Below, in pieces: positions 50,675 to 61,000 of a stretch of DNA of 64,000 bases (position 1 is its first letter; every line of letters starts with the position of its first letter). The stretch comes from Sphingobacterium sp. (GTDB taxonomy: Bacteria > Bacteroidota > Bacteroidia > Sphingobacteriales > Sphingobacteriaceae): NCBI GenBank assembly GCA_031286695.1, contig JAITTY010000021.1:1-64000 (forward strand), written 5' to 3'. Position numbers and translations under genes: made by a program. Under the pieces are notes generated by a model that searched no databases, was not told the origin of the DNA, and saw only the letters and a list, made by a program, of their open reading frames with translations.

Positions 50675-52108
50675 ATGAAAAATACACTTTTAATTGACAG
50701 TGCCTATATCAATGGGAAATTTATTACATCAAAACATACTTTTGACGTGGTAAATCCTGCAACAGGAAAAGTTATTGCTTCGTTGCCCGATCTAAAAGTA
50801 ATTGATTGTACGAAGGCTATAATTGCTGCGGACAAAGCTTGGAGAAGCTGGAAAAACATAACGGTAACGGAACGTTGCAACATCGTCCGTAAATGGTACG
50901 ATCTTATTCAACAACATAAAGATGATCTTGCAGAGATCATGACCTTAGAAAGTGGTAAGCCTTTGAACGAATCTAAAGTTGAGGTTGATTACGGCAGTTC
51001 CTTCATAGAATGGTTTTCGGAGGAAGGAAAAAGAGCTTATGGAGAAACGATACCTTCTCTTAAAAAGGGAAATAGAATGCTGACAATTAGACAAGGTGTT
51101 GGCGTCGTAGCTGCAATCACGCCATGGAATTTCCCTTTAGCCATGATTACCAGAAAAGTCGCTCCAGCATTGGTCGCAGGCTGTACTGTTGTTCTAAAAC
51201 CAGCCTCCCAAACCCCATTTTCTGCTATTGCATTAGCCAAACTAGCGGAAGATGCAGGCGTACCTAAGGGTGTGTTTAATGTCATTACGGGAAAAGACAG
51301 CGCTGGTATCGGAAAGGAACTAGCAACGAATGATCTAGTCAGAAAATTGTCCTTTACAGGTTCAACCGAAGTAGGGAAAACACTTATTGAACAGTCAGCC
51401 TCAAACATCAAAAAAGTATCTATGGAGCTCGGTGGTAATGCCCCATTCCTAGTTTTTAATGATGCCGATATTGACACTGCTGTAGAAGGTGCTCTCGCCG
51501 GCAAGTTTAGAAACTCCGGGCAGACATGTGTATCTATTAATAGATTTCTAGTTCAAGAAGATGTTTATGATGAGTTTGCGATGAAACTTACACAGGCCGT
51601 TAGTAAACTGAAAGTTGGCAATGGGCTTGATAAAGGTGTTCAGGTCGGTCCGCTCATCAATGCAAAAGGATTAGAAAAAGTACAACATCATGTACAAGAT
51701 GCCTTAAATCACGGCGCAGAATTGGCTACAGGAGGTAAGTTAATCAAAGGCCTGTTCTTCCAGCCTACTGTTCTGACCAACATTCCCAAAGAAGCACTTA
51801 TATTCCGGGAAGAGACCTTTGGCCCAATCTGTGCCCTTTTCAGTTTCAAAACAGAAGAAGATGGGATAGCAATGGCCAACAACACCGAATTTGGTCTGGC
51901 CTCCTATTTTTATAGTACAAATGTAAATCGCTGTTTTCGGGTTGCTGAACAACTTGAAGCCGGTATGGTAGGTGTCAATACAGGTCTTATTTCAAACGCA
52001 GCCGCACCTTTTGGTGGGGTAAAACAATCAGGTGTCGGTCGAGAGGGATCGAAACATGGCTTGGATGAATATATGGAGTTAAAATATATCTGCTTCGGTG
52101 GAGAATAA
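50675..52108 (+). CDS. NAD(P)-dependent aldehyde dehydrogenase, succinate-semialdehyde type
   Basis: This 477-residue enzyme is of the aldehyde dehydrogenase superfamily and fits the GabD branch. The catalytic Glu is in KKVSMELGGNAPFLVF and the Cys in RNSGQTCVSINRFLV. The coenzyme part AITPWNFPLAMITRKVAPAL is also clear. It would oxidise succinate semialdehyde to succinate; glycolaldehyde or glutarate semialdehyde are also possible. The frame is open from 50618, but ATG 50675 (MKNTLLIDSAYING) gives the standard N-terminus. Confidence 0.9.
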   Translation: MKNTLLIDSAYINGKFITSKHTFDVVNPATGKVIASLPDLKVIDCTKAIIAADKAWRSWKNITVTERCNIVRKWYDLIQQHKDDLAEIMTLESGKPLNESKVEVDYGSSFIEWFSEEGKRAYGETIPSLKKGNRMLTIRQGVGVVAAITPWNFPLAMITRKVAPALVAGCTVVLKPASQTPFSAIALAKLAEDAGVPKGVFNVITGKDSAGIGKELATNDLVRKLSFTGSTEVGKTLIEQSASNIKKVSMELGGNAPFLVFNDADIDTAVEGALAGKFRNSGQTCVSINRFLVQEDVYDEFAMKLTQAVSKLKVGNGLDKGVQVGPLINAKGLEKVQHHVQDALNHGAELATGGKLIKGLFFQPTVLTNIPKEALIFREETFGPICALFSFKTEEDGIAMANNTEFGLASYFYSTNVNRCFRVAEQLEAGMVGVNTGLISNAAAPFGGVKQSGVGREGSKHGLDEYMELKYICFGGE

Positions 52109-52137
52109 AAGGAGCGAATGCTCCTTTTATTTTTTTA
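52107..52137. terminator. Terminator between aldehyde dehydrogenase and DUF4476 genes
   Basis: AAAAGGAGC (52107-52115) pairs with GCTCCTTTT (52120-52128) around GAAT, followed by a T-run. It overlaps the end of both convergent genes. Confidence 0.82.
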
Positions 52138-52957
52138 GAAAATCCATTAATTTTTCCCGTGTTGAACTAAATGATAAAGCATCCCCTACTTTCTCATAAT
52201 TTTGCTTATCTACACAAGTCGGATAAGCATATTTTGCAAAGGTGAGCTTATTATCATCCCGTATAAACAATTCCATTAAATCGACAATTTCGGAAACACG
52301 AAGCCGCATATCTTTTAACTCCTGAGCGGCTATTGCGAGTCGATCTTGATCATTTTCTTTCTGATTCAACAAATCGTTTAATCGATTGGAATCTGTTTTA
52401 TTCATCTGATTACTGTCAAATTGATTGTTATCCTCATTCTCCAGATATCCGCTGTCGTTTTCTGCACGGTTGCGATAAATCTCACGATCTCCTGATTGTC
52501 GATATTCATCGTCGTTCCCCTGTACATTATCCGATCCATCCCGGTTATTATAGGGTAAATCTTGCCGATAATTGTCCTTATTATAACGTCCAATAGGATT
52601 CATAGATTCTAAAATAATTCCTCTATTTCCACGTCTGCTGCTGACAGAAAATACAACATCCATATATTGTCCATTTCGATTAACAAGCTGAACACCGCTT
52701 CCATTGAGCGTACGCCGCTGACGATCAGCAAATACGATCCGTAAATCATAACGTGGACTTGTCAAATTGGCCACACGGAGATCCGCAGAAGCTCTATTAT
52801 TGTACAAAACGTTATTGATATAAAGAAAAAAAGGAGCATCTGTAGAATAGATATTTAGAGCTCCGCCGACAGGCCTATATCGCTGTGCAAATCCAGCTGT
52901 TGCGACAACGAGCAACAAGACCATAACCAAAATTTTTCTGTACATAATCCTCTTCAA
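52127..52957 (-). CDS. Secreted DUF4476 protein
   Basis: This 276-residue protein has a signal peptide (ILVMVLLLVVATAGFAQ). An N-terminal beta-rich part follows (about 30-115; ALNIYSTDAPFFLYINNVLYN), then a polar Asn/Asp/Arg-rich linker (about 120-190) and a C-terminal DUF4476 domain (about 195-276; DDNKLTFAKYAYPTCVDKQNY). Function is not known. ATG 52945 is an alternative start. Confidence 0.82.
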   Translation of the reverse strand: MKRIMYRKILVMVLLLVVATAGFAQRYRPVGGALNIYSTDAPFFLYINNVLYNNRASADLRVANLTSPRYDLRIVFADRQRRTLNGSGVQLVNRNGQYMDVVFSVSSRRGNRGIILESMNPIGRYNKDNYRQDLPYNNRDGSDNVQGNDDEYRQSGDREIYRNRAENDSGYLENEDNNQFDSNQMNKTDSNRLNDLLNQKENDQDRLAIAAQELKDMRLRVSEIVDLMELFIRDDNKLTFAKYAYPTCVDKQNYEKVGDALSFSSTREKLMDFLKK

Positions 52958-53020
52958 TTTATAATCGTTCGACTACAAAGAATATAAAAGGATTAAGAAA
53001 ACAGAGAATTTAACATTTTG

Positions 53021-53560
53021 TTATGCTTTCTTGTTCCGGTACTTCTTATAAAGTTTTACGGCCATCATTAAAGCGATAGATAAAATTAAGAGCCCCAAAA
53101 CACCAAAAATCCAGTTCAGGGCTGATTTTAAGACAACAGTAAAAACAATTGCGAATAATAAAACTGTCGCAACTTCATTAAACAAACGGAGATTTGTTGA
53201 AGTTAATTTGGATTCTTTACGACTTAATTTGAACATGATCTTCTGACAGGTAAAATGATAGATAATCATTCCCAGAACGAATGTCAGTTTTACATGCATC
53301 CAGCCCATGGATAATAAACCAGGGGAGTAGCATAACATAACTAGTGCGGAAAAAACTGTGATGTACATTGCAGGAGTAGTAATAACCCACCACAATAATT
53401 TTTCCATCTTACTGAATTCTTTATGCAAAACATCAAAAGCTTCCTGACTCTTATCCTTAGCTTCCGTATGATATATAAAAAGTCGAGGCATATAAAAGAG
53501 ACCCGACATCCAACAGATTACAAAGATAATATGAACCGCTTTCGCATACAAATAGACCAT
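53021..53560 (-). CDS. hemJ: Protoporphyrinogen oxidase HemJ
   Basis: This 179-residue membrane protein has four or five helices and the family start YLYAKAVHIIFVICWMSGLFYMPRL, with the conserved His, and WMHVKLTFVLGMIIYH in the middle. HemJ oxidises protoporphyrinogen IX to protoporphyrin IX in heme synthesis. The frame opens ten codons earlier with TTG at 53590, but that overlaps a TAACTTTT element at 53576-53583, so ATG 53560 is taken. hemE is at the end of this window but not in the same operon. Confidence 0.85.
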   Translation of the reverse strand: MVYLYAKAVHIIFVICWMSGLFYMPRLFIYHTEAKDKSQEAFDVLHKEFSKMEKLLWWVITTPAMYITVFSALVMLCYSPGLLSMGWMHVKLTFVLGMIIYHFTCQKIMFKLSRKESKLTSTNLRLFNEVATVLLFAIVFTVVLKSALNWIFGVLGLLILSIALMMAVKLYKKYRNKKA

Positions 53561-53745
53561 AGTTACAAAAATAAGAAAAGTTAATAGCAAACAAGACGTT
53601 CAATTGCCAATTGCATAAATCTTACATCCAATACACAAAAATTGAATTTTCCACCTATTGAAGCGGGTTTTTAAACGAGATCAAAAAGGATGGCTAAAAA
53701 ACGACAGATCCCACAAAAAGCGAACGATTTGTGAGATTTGACGTC

Positions 53746-55662
53746 TTATTTTCTTTGTGAAGTAGTTTTTAATTCTTTATATAACATAAAAAGATGTGCC
53801 GCAGACCAACTAAAGTGCGGTGCTTTTAGTCGCTTACCTGTACGAGCCTCATAATTTTCATGAATTGGTTCATTCGTGGACAGCCCATCAAGCCGTTCGA
53901 AAACCTGTTTTGTGTACATATCCGCCTCTTCTTCATACCCATATTTCCTTAATCCGGAAATAGCAAAATAGACTTGGTCAAGCCAGATGGGTCCCCGCCA
54001 GTATCCACGGTCCATAAATTTAGGATTGTCCAGGGCCGCAGTAGGAAAAGGGATAAATGATGCAAATTTCGCAGAATCTTGCATCACATGAATTACAGCC
54101 TGAGCTTGTTGTGCATCAGCCAGCCCTGTCCACAATGGAGACCATCCTTCGGGGCCAAAACAGACAATAAACTCCCCATCTAGTTTGCGATCAAAATAAT
54201 ACCCTTTCTCCTTATTAAAAAAGTAGTCCATGGCTGGGTAAGGTTTTCCGCTTTGACCAAATGGGACATGGAGAAGTGCTGAAAAACGTGCTAAATATCG
54301 GCGTTCCAACTCAAGGTAAGCATGTAATTCCACAGATTCCTGGTTCATACTCCACGCTCCTTCCCGGTTATAAAGCATTTCTGTACTATCATAGCGGATC
54401 GCATTGTCCATGCCGCTTTCCCATTTTGCTGCCTCTAATGTACCGTCTGTAGCTCCATATTCACAGATACCATTTTTATTATGATCGCGATATTGGAACC
54501 ACCAATTATGATATTTAATAAGCTTATCGTACATCTCCCTAACAAAAGTAAGATCATGATCAGCTTCATAAATTTCATTGACAGCCCATGCGGCTAACGG
54601 AGGTTTCGAGTCGCGGTAGTTATTCTCCCGGTGATCTGTATAAATACAGTCGGCAATCATCCCTACACTATCTTGAAAGTCAAACATTGCACGCACTTGG
54701 TTTTTTGCTAGCGTTGGATCGATATGTGCAAGTGCCACAGCGTGTTTCCATGAATCCCAGGCCCAAAAACCAACGAAGTAATCCGCAACATGGGAAGGTA
54801 CAACTCCATCGTGTTTCAGCTCTTTTTTTGCACTTCGCCAATTGCTCATCAGCGTAATCATACTTTTTACCATAATACGATGCTCTTTCATCGTTAATTC
54901 CGGACGGATATTTGTCATGATATATTTGGTCCAGCGATCTGTGTGTTGCCCGCTCAATTGTTTTATATGCTGAAGTGCGACATTTGCGTCCGATATTGCC
55001 TTCTTTAAGTCGATGGGGTTTGCATAATGAGCAAGGACAATATCGGCATCCCCTTTATCCAAACAGACTTCATATTTACGCTGATCAGAATAAATTTTTA
55101 AACGATCCTTAAAAGCTAAGATTAAAAGCTCCCCTGTAGGCAGTTTGCTCCACAATGTATTACCATCCAGATTCCATATTCCTCTACTGAGTTCACCACA
55201 GGCCCAGAGGATTTTCGAAGATTTATTGCGCACATGAAGAATTGCTGTGGTGGATGACACCAGTTTTATTGTCTGCTCCACTTCCATATCTTGGTTTCTT
55301 AAACGCATCCATAATCGATCAGGGTAATAACAGCTACTGTCACGAGTCAAAGAAAACTCTTCCTTCTCTTTCATTGAAGTGGTCCTTATTTGAATGATCG
55401 CATTACTCAGCCAAGAACGAGCATCTAAATCAAAAGGGCCACAGAAACCTGTTACCTGCTTATCTTCATGAATTCCAAAGCCAATCCATGCTCCTCGATC
55501 GGTATAAAAAGGTTTAGTTCTACGGGACGATCCTTCCGGTTTCTGCTCAACTTGAAGCAAACCACCATAATTATCTAGTTGACTAGTCTTCATAGACTTG
55601 CAACTACCTAGTATTAAACAAACAATAATAACAATTAATATACTATCTATTCTTTTTCTCAT
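53746..55662 (-). CDS. GH63-type (MGH1/YgjK-like) glycosidase lipoprotein
   Basis: This 638-residue protein has a lipoprotein signal (SILIVIIVCLILGSC, Cys21), an N-terminal beta sandwich (about 35-240) and an (alpha/alpha)6 barrel (about 255-635). The barrel shows VGFWAWDSWKHAVAL, AKWESGMDNAIRYDS with a likely acid Asp, RGYWRGPIWLDQVYFAI and a late Glu in PIHENYEARTG. This fits GH63 and relatives that cut alpha-glucosides or alpha-mannosides. ATG 55662 overlaps the LysO-C stop (ATGA), so it is the last gene of the utilisation locus. Confidence 0.85.
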   Translation of the reverse strand: MRKRIDSILIVIIVCLILGSCKSMKTSQLDNYGGLLQVEQKPEGSSRRTKPFYTDRGAWIGFGIHEDKQVTGFCGPFDLDARSWLSNAIIQIRTTSMKEKEEFSLTRDSSCYYPDRLWMRLRNQDMEVEQTIKLVSSTTAILHVRNKSSKILWACGELSRGIWNLDGNTLWSKLPTGELLILAFKDRLKIYSDQRKYEVCLDKGDADIVLAHYANPIDLKKAISDANVALQHIKQLSGQHTDRWTKYIMTNIRPELTMKEHRIMVKSMITLMSNWRSAKKELKHDGVVPSHVADYFVGFWAWDSWKHAVALAHIDPTLAKNQVRAMFDFQDSVGMIADCIYTDHRENNYRDSKPPLAAWAVNEIYEADHDLTFVREMYDKLIKYHNWWFQYRDHNKNGICEYGATDGTLEAAKWESGMDNAIRYDSTEMLYNREGAWSMNQESVELHAYLELERRYLARFSALLHVPFGQSGKPYPAMDYFFNKEKGYYFDRKLDGEFIVCFGPEGWSPLWTGLADAQQAQAVIHVMQDSAKFASFIPFPTAALDNPKFMDRGYWRGPIWLDQVYFAISGLRKYGYEEEADMYTKQVFERLDGLSTNEPIHENYEARTGKRLKAPHFSWSAAHLFMLYKELKTTSQRK

Positions 55663-56261
55663 AAATAACAAAAAAATGTAACTAAAAACGGAACACTTAA
55701 GTCCACGATAATACCATGTACAATAGCGATGACAACATAATTTTTGCCAGCGTATTGTGTGATAATGGGTAAGGCTGTATCCATGCTTGTCGCCCCTGCA
55801 ACTGAAATTGGTGCCAGTGGACCAAACCAGCGTCTCGACAAAGGTGCTGTCAATAGTGCTATTAACTCACGCATAAGATTTGACATAAGCGCTATTGTCC
55901 CCAGTGCTACTCCCTTATACTGTGTAATAAATATACTGGACAAAGAATAATATCCGAATCCGGATCCTACGGCCATGCTCTCCGAAGCGCTCCAATCTTG
56001 CATAACCAGACTAAGGATTAAAGTACCTAACAAGGTGCCGACGATGGTTCCCAAAGGAACAAGAACGATGTTTAGGTTCACCTTTTTTAACGATAAAAGC
56101 AACTCACGGTCATAACCAATGGTAATTCCGACGAAAAACATCAAAACATAGAGAACATAGGTATTCCATTCTTCCTTTAATAAATCAGAGGGGATTATAT
56201 CCCATAGGCCCGAGAGAACGCCAACAGCAAAGAAAGCCAGAATAATCAAACTACCTTTCAT
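55659..56261 (-). CDS. LysO-type exporter, C-terminal part
   Basis: This 200-residue membrane protein matches the second half of LysO (YbjE), the lysine exporter of E. coli. Marks are MFFVGITIGYDRELL, the core GSGFGYYSLSSIFITQYKG, NLMRELIALL and GATSMDTALPII. Start ATG 56261 lies 11 bp inside the gene of the N-terminal part; the stop overlaps the glycosidase start. Whether it moves lysine or a sugar-linked compound here is not known. An upstream in-frame codon at 56312 is less likely. Confidence 0.85.
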   Translation of the reverse strand: MKGSLIILAFFAVGVLSGLWDIIPSDLLKEEWNTYVLYVLMFFVGITIGYDRELLLSLKKVNLNIVLVPLGTIVGTLLGTLILSLVMQDWSASESMAVGSGFGYYSLSSIFITQYKGVALGTIALMSNLMRELIALLTAPLSRRWFGPLAPISVAGATSMDTALPIITQYAGKNYVVIAIVHGIIVDLSVPFLVTFFCYL

Positions 56262-56547
56262 ACTTGCTAAAGAATAGACGATAAATGAGCCAAGAAAAAA
56301 ATGTACTCCCAACTACTCCTGCCAAGGTTATCAAAAGAGCCTGCAAGCCCAATGTATCGAGGTTAGCAACTATTCTTGGATTTTGTCCCACTTCTCGTCC
56401 TAAGAGAAATAGCAGTGTAAAAATCACTATACGAATTAAATGACTCGTATGTTTAAGAATAGGAACGGACCGTAGCCCAATTCCTATTCCCACACCTAAA
56501 AGCATAATAAAAAAAACCGTAAGCATTAACCTAATTAATTTTGTCAT
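56251..56547 (-). CDS. LysO-type exporter, N-terminal part
   Basis: This 98-residue membrane protein has about three helices and matches the first third of LysO: LRSVPILKHTSHLIRIVIFT, LLFLLGREVGQN and a last helix ITLAGVVGSTFFSWLIYRLF. It should pair with the next protein to form one exporter. ATG 56547 overlaps the susD end by 17 nt; ATG 56526 (MLTVFFIMLLG) just after the susD stop is also possible. Confidence 0.78.
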   Translation of the reverse strand: MTKLIRLMLTVFFIMLLGVGIGIGLRSVPILKHTSHLIRIVIFTLLFLLGREVGQNPRIVANLDTLGLQALLITLAGVVGSTFFSWLIYRLFFSKYER

Positions 56548-58054
56548 TCGATTTGACTTCCAACAATGGAACAGGATAAAAATTATTTTTCGTTGGATCG
56601 AAGCTATTTCTTCCAACGGCCTGTAAGGCCTCTTTCGCCTTTCCCCATCTCCGTAGATCATAAAAACGTGTATTTTCTAAGGCAAACTCAACAATACGTT
56701 CGTGTTCAATGCGCTGCTTCACGTCAGTTGCAGAAAGATTCAAAGGGAGCGCGGGCATATCTGCACGTTGCCTTACTTGATTAACCAACGGAATGGCATC
56801 CGCAGGTCGGTTCCGCTCATTTAACGTTTCGGCAAGCAACAACAGGACATCCGCATACCGCATCAATGGCAGATTAACCGATGTTCTCGATTTGTTCAAA
56901 TCTGTAAGCGTTTTTGGCAGGTATTTTCTAAAACTAGCGCGACCAGAACCTTTACCAAAAATCTCATCATAGCTATAACCGTAAACACCTCCTTGCTGAA
57001 TATCATTAAAGAACGGATCTTCACAAAATACAGTCTGGTACATGCGTGAATCATAACGTCCTGTCGTAGCAATCTTTCCTTCTTTTCTAAATTCACTCAA
57101 TAACATCTTACTGGGCAAAATTTCATCCCATCCCCCCAGCTCTCCTGTGGCAATCCATTTATGAAGCGCGGTTCGATAATTCGCACCATTTGCCGTATTA
57201 TCCGTAAATTGAAGTTCAAAAATAGATTCCTTACTGTTTTTATTTGTTCCATCAAACATCGATAAGAAATTCTTTTCCAAACTATAACCGGACACAGCCT
57301 TGAAGGCAAGCTCTGCCTTAGCAAGCAATTCATCCTTTTTCGCTGTGTTCTCATAAGCCAAAGTCAGATAACTATAACCGAGATATGCATTTGCGGCCCC
57401 TTTTGTTGCACGTCCGATATTTACGGATTCCTGTTTTAACGGTAAATTTCCTACTGCTGCCTCCAAATCTTTTATAATAAAATCCCAAGCCTCCTCACGA
57501 GTAGACAAGGCTTTATTGATCTGACTCTCGCTTGTTATATATTGGTCGCGGATAATAATTTTCTCCCAGTTAAGGATTAATTTCAAATGATAATAGGCTC
57601 GCAAGAATCTCGCCTCTGCAATAATCTGTCCTTTCTTAGTAGCATCCATTTCAATAGCTGCGGTTTTCTCAATGACCTGATTTGCATAAGTTATCCCTTT
57701 ATAAGCCTTGCTCCAATAGCTTGTAAATTGACTATTTCCATTCGTATAGGTAAAATTATAGAGTTCCACCCAGGTCTGATAGTTCAGCGCATCACTACCG
57801 ATTTCACATATATCCTCACGATAAGCTTCCACAGGGAATTTTACCTCAGCAAACTCCCAGACATCTGTAGCCGCTTCCAATTGAGAATAAGCCGCTGCCA
57901 AACCCGCCTCAGCATCTTCTGCATTACGCCAAAAGTTTGTTGAAGTAAGTTTATCTGGGGAGGATAAATCCAATCTATCACTGCAGGATAAGGTTGTACT
58001 TAATGTACAAGCTATACAAATGATCCATCTAAGCGTATTTATATTCTTTTTCAT
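56531..58054 (-). CDS. SusD/RagB-family outer-membrane lipoprotein
   Basis: This 507-residue protein has a lipoprotein signal ending near Cys24 (TLSTTLSC). It has the SusD pattern: SPDKLTSTNFWRNAEDAEAGLAAAY, AEARFLRAYYHLKLILNW (TPR core), LMRYADVLLLLAETLNERN and the C-terminal IEHERIVEFALENTRFYDLRRWG. SusD caps the SusC channel and binds the glycan at the cell surface. It starts 40 nt after susC. The glycan is not readable from sequence; the GH63 gene suggests an alpha-linked sugar. Confidence 0.95.
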   Translation of the reverse strand: MKKNINTLRWIICIACTLSTTLSCSDRLDLSSPDKLTSTNFWRNAEDAEAGLAAAYSQLEAATDVWEFAEVKFPVEAYREDICEIGSDALNYQTWVELYNFTYTNGNSQFTSYWSKAYKGITYANQVIEKTAAIEMDATKKGQIIAEARFLRAYYHLKLILNWEKIIIRDQYITSESQINKALSTREEAWDFIIKDLEAAVGNLPLKQESVNIGRATKGAANAYLGYSYLTLAYENTAKKDELLAKAELAFKAVSGYSLEKNFLSMFDGTNKNSKESIFELQFTDNTANGANYRTALHKWIATGELGGWDEILPSKMLLSEFRKEGKIATTGRYDSRMYQTVFCEDPFFNDIQQGGVYGYSYDEIFGKGSGRASFRKYLPKTLTDLNKSRTSVNLPLMRYADVLLLLAETLNERNRPADAIPLVNQVRQRADMPALPLNLSATDVKQRIEHERIVEFALENTRFYDLRRWGKAKEALQAVGRNSFDPTKNNFYPVPLLEVKSNDKIN

Positions 58055-58094
58055 TTTCTGTTTCTTTGATTTTTATACAATAAATTTTCAGGTC

Positions 58095-61000
58095 TTAAAA
58101 TGTATATTGTACCCCTATTGAATAAGACTTGGTAAATGGAAAAATATAACGATCCACCCCGGTATTCAATACACTTGGCTTCGAATTCACACCCGATGGT
58201 GCAAATTCAGGATCAATTCCCTTATATTTTGTCCATGTATAGATATTTTGTCCACTAATGTAGAATCTCAAACTTTCGGAACGGATAGCATGCACCAGGT
58301 TTTTAGGCAAAGTATATCCGATTTGTACCTGACGAAGTCTAATAAAGTCACCCGATTCCAAAAACCGTGTTGACTCACGGCTATTTCCATTGGGATCCTG
58401 TAACACAGCACGAGGAATATCGGTATTCCGGTTACTTTCTGTCCAAGCATTTAAGGTACTGCTCAAAAAATTTGATCCTGAGCTCATCGCCTCAAAAAAG
58501 TAACGATTGCCATTATAGAGTTTATGTCCCCAGCCACTACCGATTAAAGCCGAAAAATCAAAACCTTTATAAGAAGCGCCAAGGTTTAACCCCACTTCCA
58601 ATTTCGGTATTCCCGTACCACTGTATTTCTTATCCTCATCATCGATCACCCCATTTCCATCAACGTCAACAAAACGTATATCACCTGGCTTGGCATTTTC
58701 CTGTAACAATTTACCATCCTTATTCACGTACTTACTAACCTCTTCCATACTTTGGAAAATTCCATCCGTCTGGTATAGGAAAAACGCACCAATTGGATAA
58801 CCTACACGTGTTTGGTTTGGAAAATGCTCCGTATCGAACTTCAAGCCATTCCCCAGCAGAATCTGATCTTCATTTGCTAAGCTTACCACCTTATTTTTCA
58901 AAGTAGATAGGTTTAAACCGATATCGTATTGGAAGTCATTTTTCCGATCCCCATACTTCAGTTCTAGTTCAAAACCTGAGTTTCTGATTTTACCAACATT
59001 TAATGTTGGATCTTCCAAGCCCGATGAGGGCGCCACTTTCTTGGTAATCAATAGATCATTTGTGGTTTTGATAAAATAGTTCACCGAACCTTTTAGCTTA
59101 TTATTAAATAAACCAAAGTCGGCGCCTAAATTCTTCGATTCCGTCGTCTCCCAACTCAATAGACGATTTTCGAGTCCCATAGCGATACTTCCTGGCCAGG
59201 GATTACCACTTCCTCGCACATAGCCCATGTACAAATTATTATAGGTACTGATAAGTGCCTGATGATCATAATAACCCAATGCTACTTCATTTCCCAATTT
59301 CCCCCAGCTTGCCCGTAATTTCAGATTTGAAAGAAAAGTTTCCTTCGGAAAAAATGATTCTTCGTCAATTTTCCAGCCCAAAGCTATGGAGGGAAAATTT
59401 CCATAACGACTATCTTTACCAAATTTGGAGGACCCATCACGACGTAAGGTCAGCTGAACCAAGTAACGATTAGCGTAAGAATAATTGACACGGCCAAATA
59501 TAGACATGCGGTTATAGTCATATTTGGTTCCATCGGCCGAAAACGTCCCCCCCTGACCTGAACTGATGGTCATAAAATTAGGATCCAAAAAGCCTTCTGC
59601 ATTTTCTTTTGTTACCAAAGCACCGTTCTCTACTGAGTAAACAATCTTCTTACCCTCAACCCCCACATTATTCCAGTTTGACTCCTGCATGTTCAAAGAG
59701 GTTCCCAAGAGCCCATTAATGCTATGTTTACCAAATTCTCCTTTATAGTTCAAGAGATTATCAAAAACCTGTTCCTGCCAATAACTACGTCCCTCACTGT
59801 AGAATGGGTATTCATAGGGATTCTTCTCATCCGAAGCAAATGGTGGATAATGATAGTAGTTTTGTGTATTGATCGCGTTAAATGCATAGCTTGTCTTAAA
59901 ACTCAGCCCTTTCATAATATCGACACTGACAAAAGCATTCCCTGCAAAATCCTGCTTTTTTGTCCAGCTTGTTTTAAAATGTTCGTCTGCCACGACATTC
60001 ACATTATTCGGAATTCCACCCCAGTTCGTTAGACCAAACCCGCCTTTTTCTGACTCATCATAAACCGGAACCAAAGGTGAAATCATATAGGCTTCTTTAA
60101 GGCTAAAATTTGGGCCATGATACTTGGAATTCGTGTACGCCATATTTCCCTCCACGGTAAAAATATTCTTCTTCGTAGCCAATTTCATTCGGACATTCTC
60201 CTTTTTAAAATCGTTTGCTATGACGACTCCTTTATCGTTGCTTAAATTAGCGGAAAGCGAATAACGCGTATTGTCCTGCCCACCCCGAATAGCCAAACTG
60301 TTGGAAGTCGATAAGCCTTTGCGGAATACTTCATCCTGCCAATCCGTATTATGAGTCCCTGGATTGTTGATATAGTCGGGTAGCTTGACAGGTGTCGTCA
60401 CGTACTTATTATATTCATCATACATTTGACGATGTACCTTCACGTAACCTTCGGCATCCAGGACTTTAAGTCTATTTGATGTTTGCGTTACATTCGTAAA
60501 ACTATTGATATCAACAAGAATTTTACCGGCTTTACCTGCTTTCGTTGTCACAATAACAACACCGTTGGCAGCTACGGAGCCATATATTGCAGCTGCGGCA
60601 CCATCTTTCAAGATCTCCATACTCTCAATATCATTGGGGTTTACGTTACTAATCGTCCCCGGAAAACCGTCAATAATATAAAGCGGATCATTGCTACCAA
60701 ACGTATTAACCCCACGTATCTTAACCTGAACTCCTGCCCCAGCGATACCGCTATTCTTTTGCACATTTACTCCTGCGGCTACTCCTTGTAATGCTTCTGC
60801 CGGATTAGTTGTCGCACGCTTGGCAAGATCCTTTGTATTGATACTAGCGATCGCGCCGGTAACATCCGATTTTTTCAAGGTACCATATCCGATCACAACC
60901 ACCTCTTCAAGTTCCTTATTGCTAGTCACTAAAGTAATTTTAACATCTTTCCCGCTTTGAACTTCAATCTGCTGATTTTGATATCCAACGTAGCTGACTT

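Noticed and set aside
55659..56547. Frameshift in a single lysO gene
   Set aside because: Both frames have starts, stops and natural domain borders; the overlap is typical of coupled genes.
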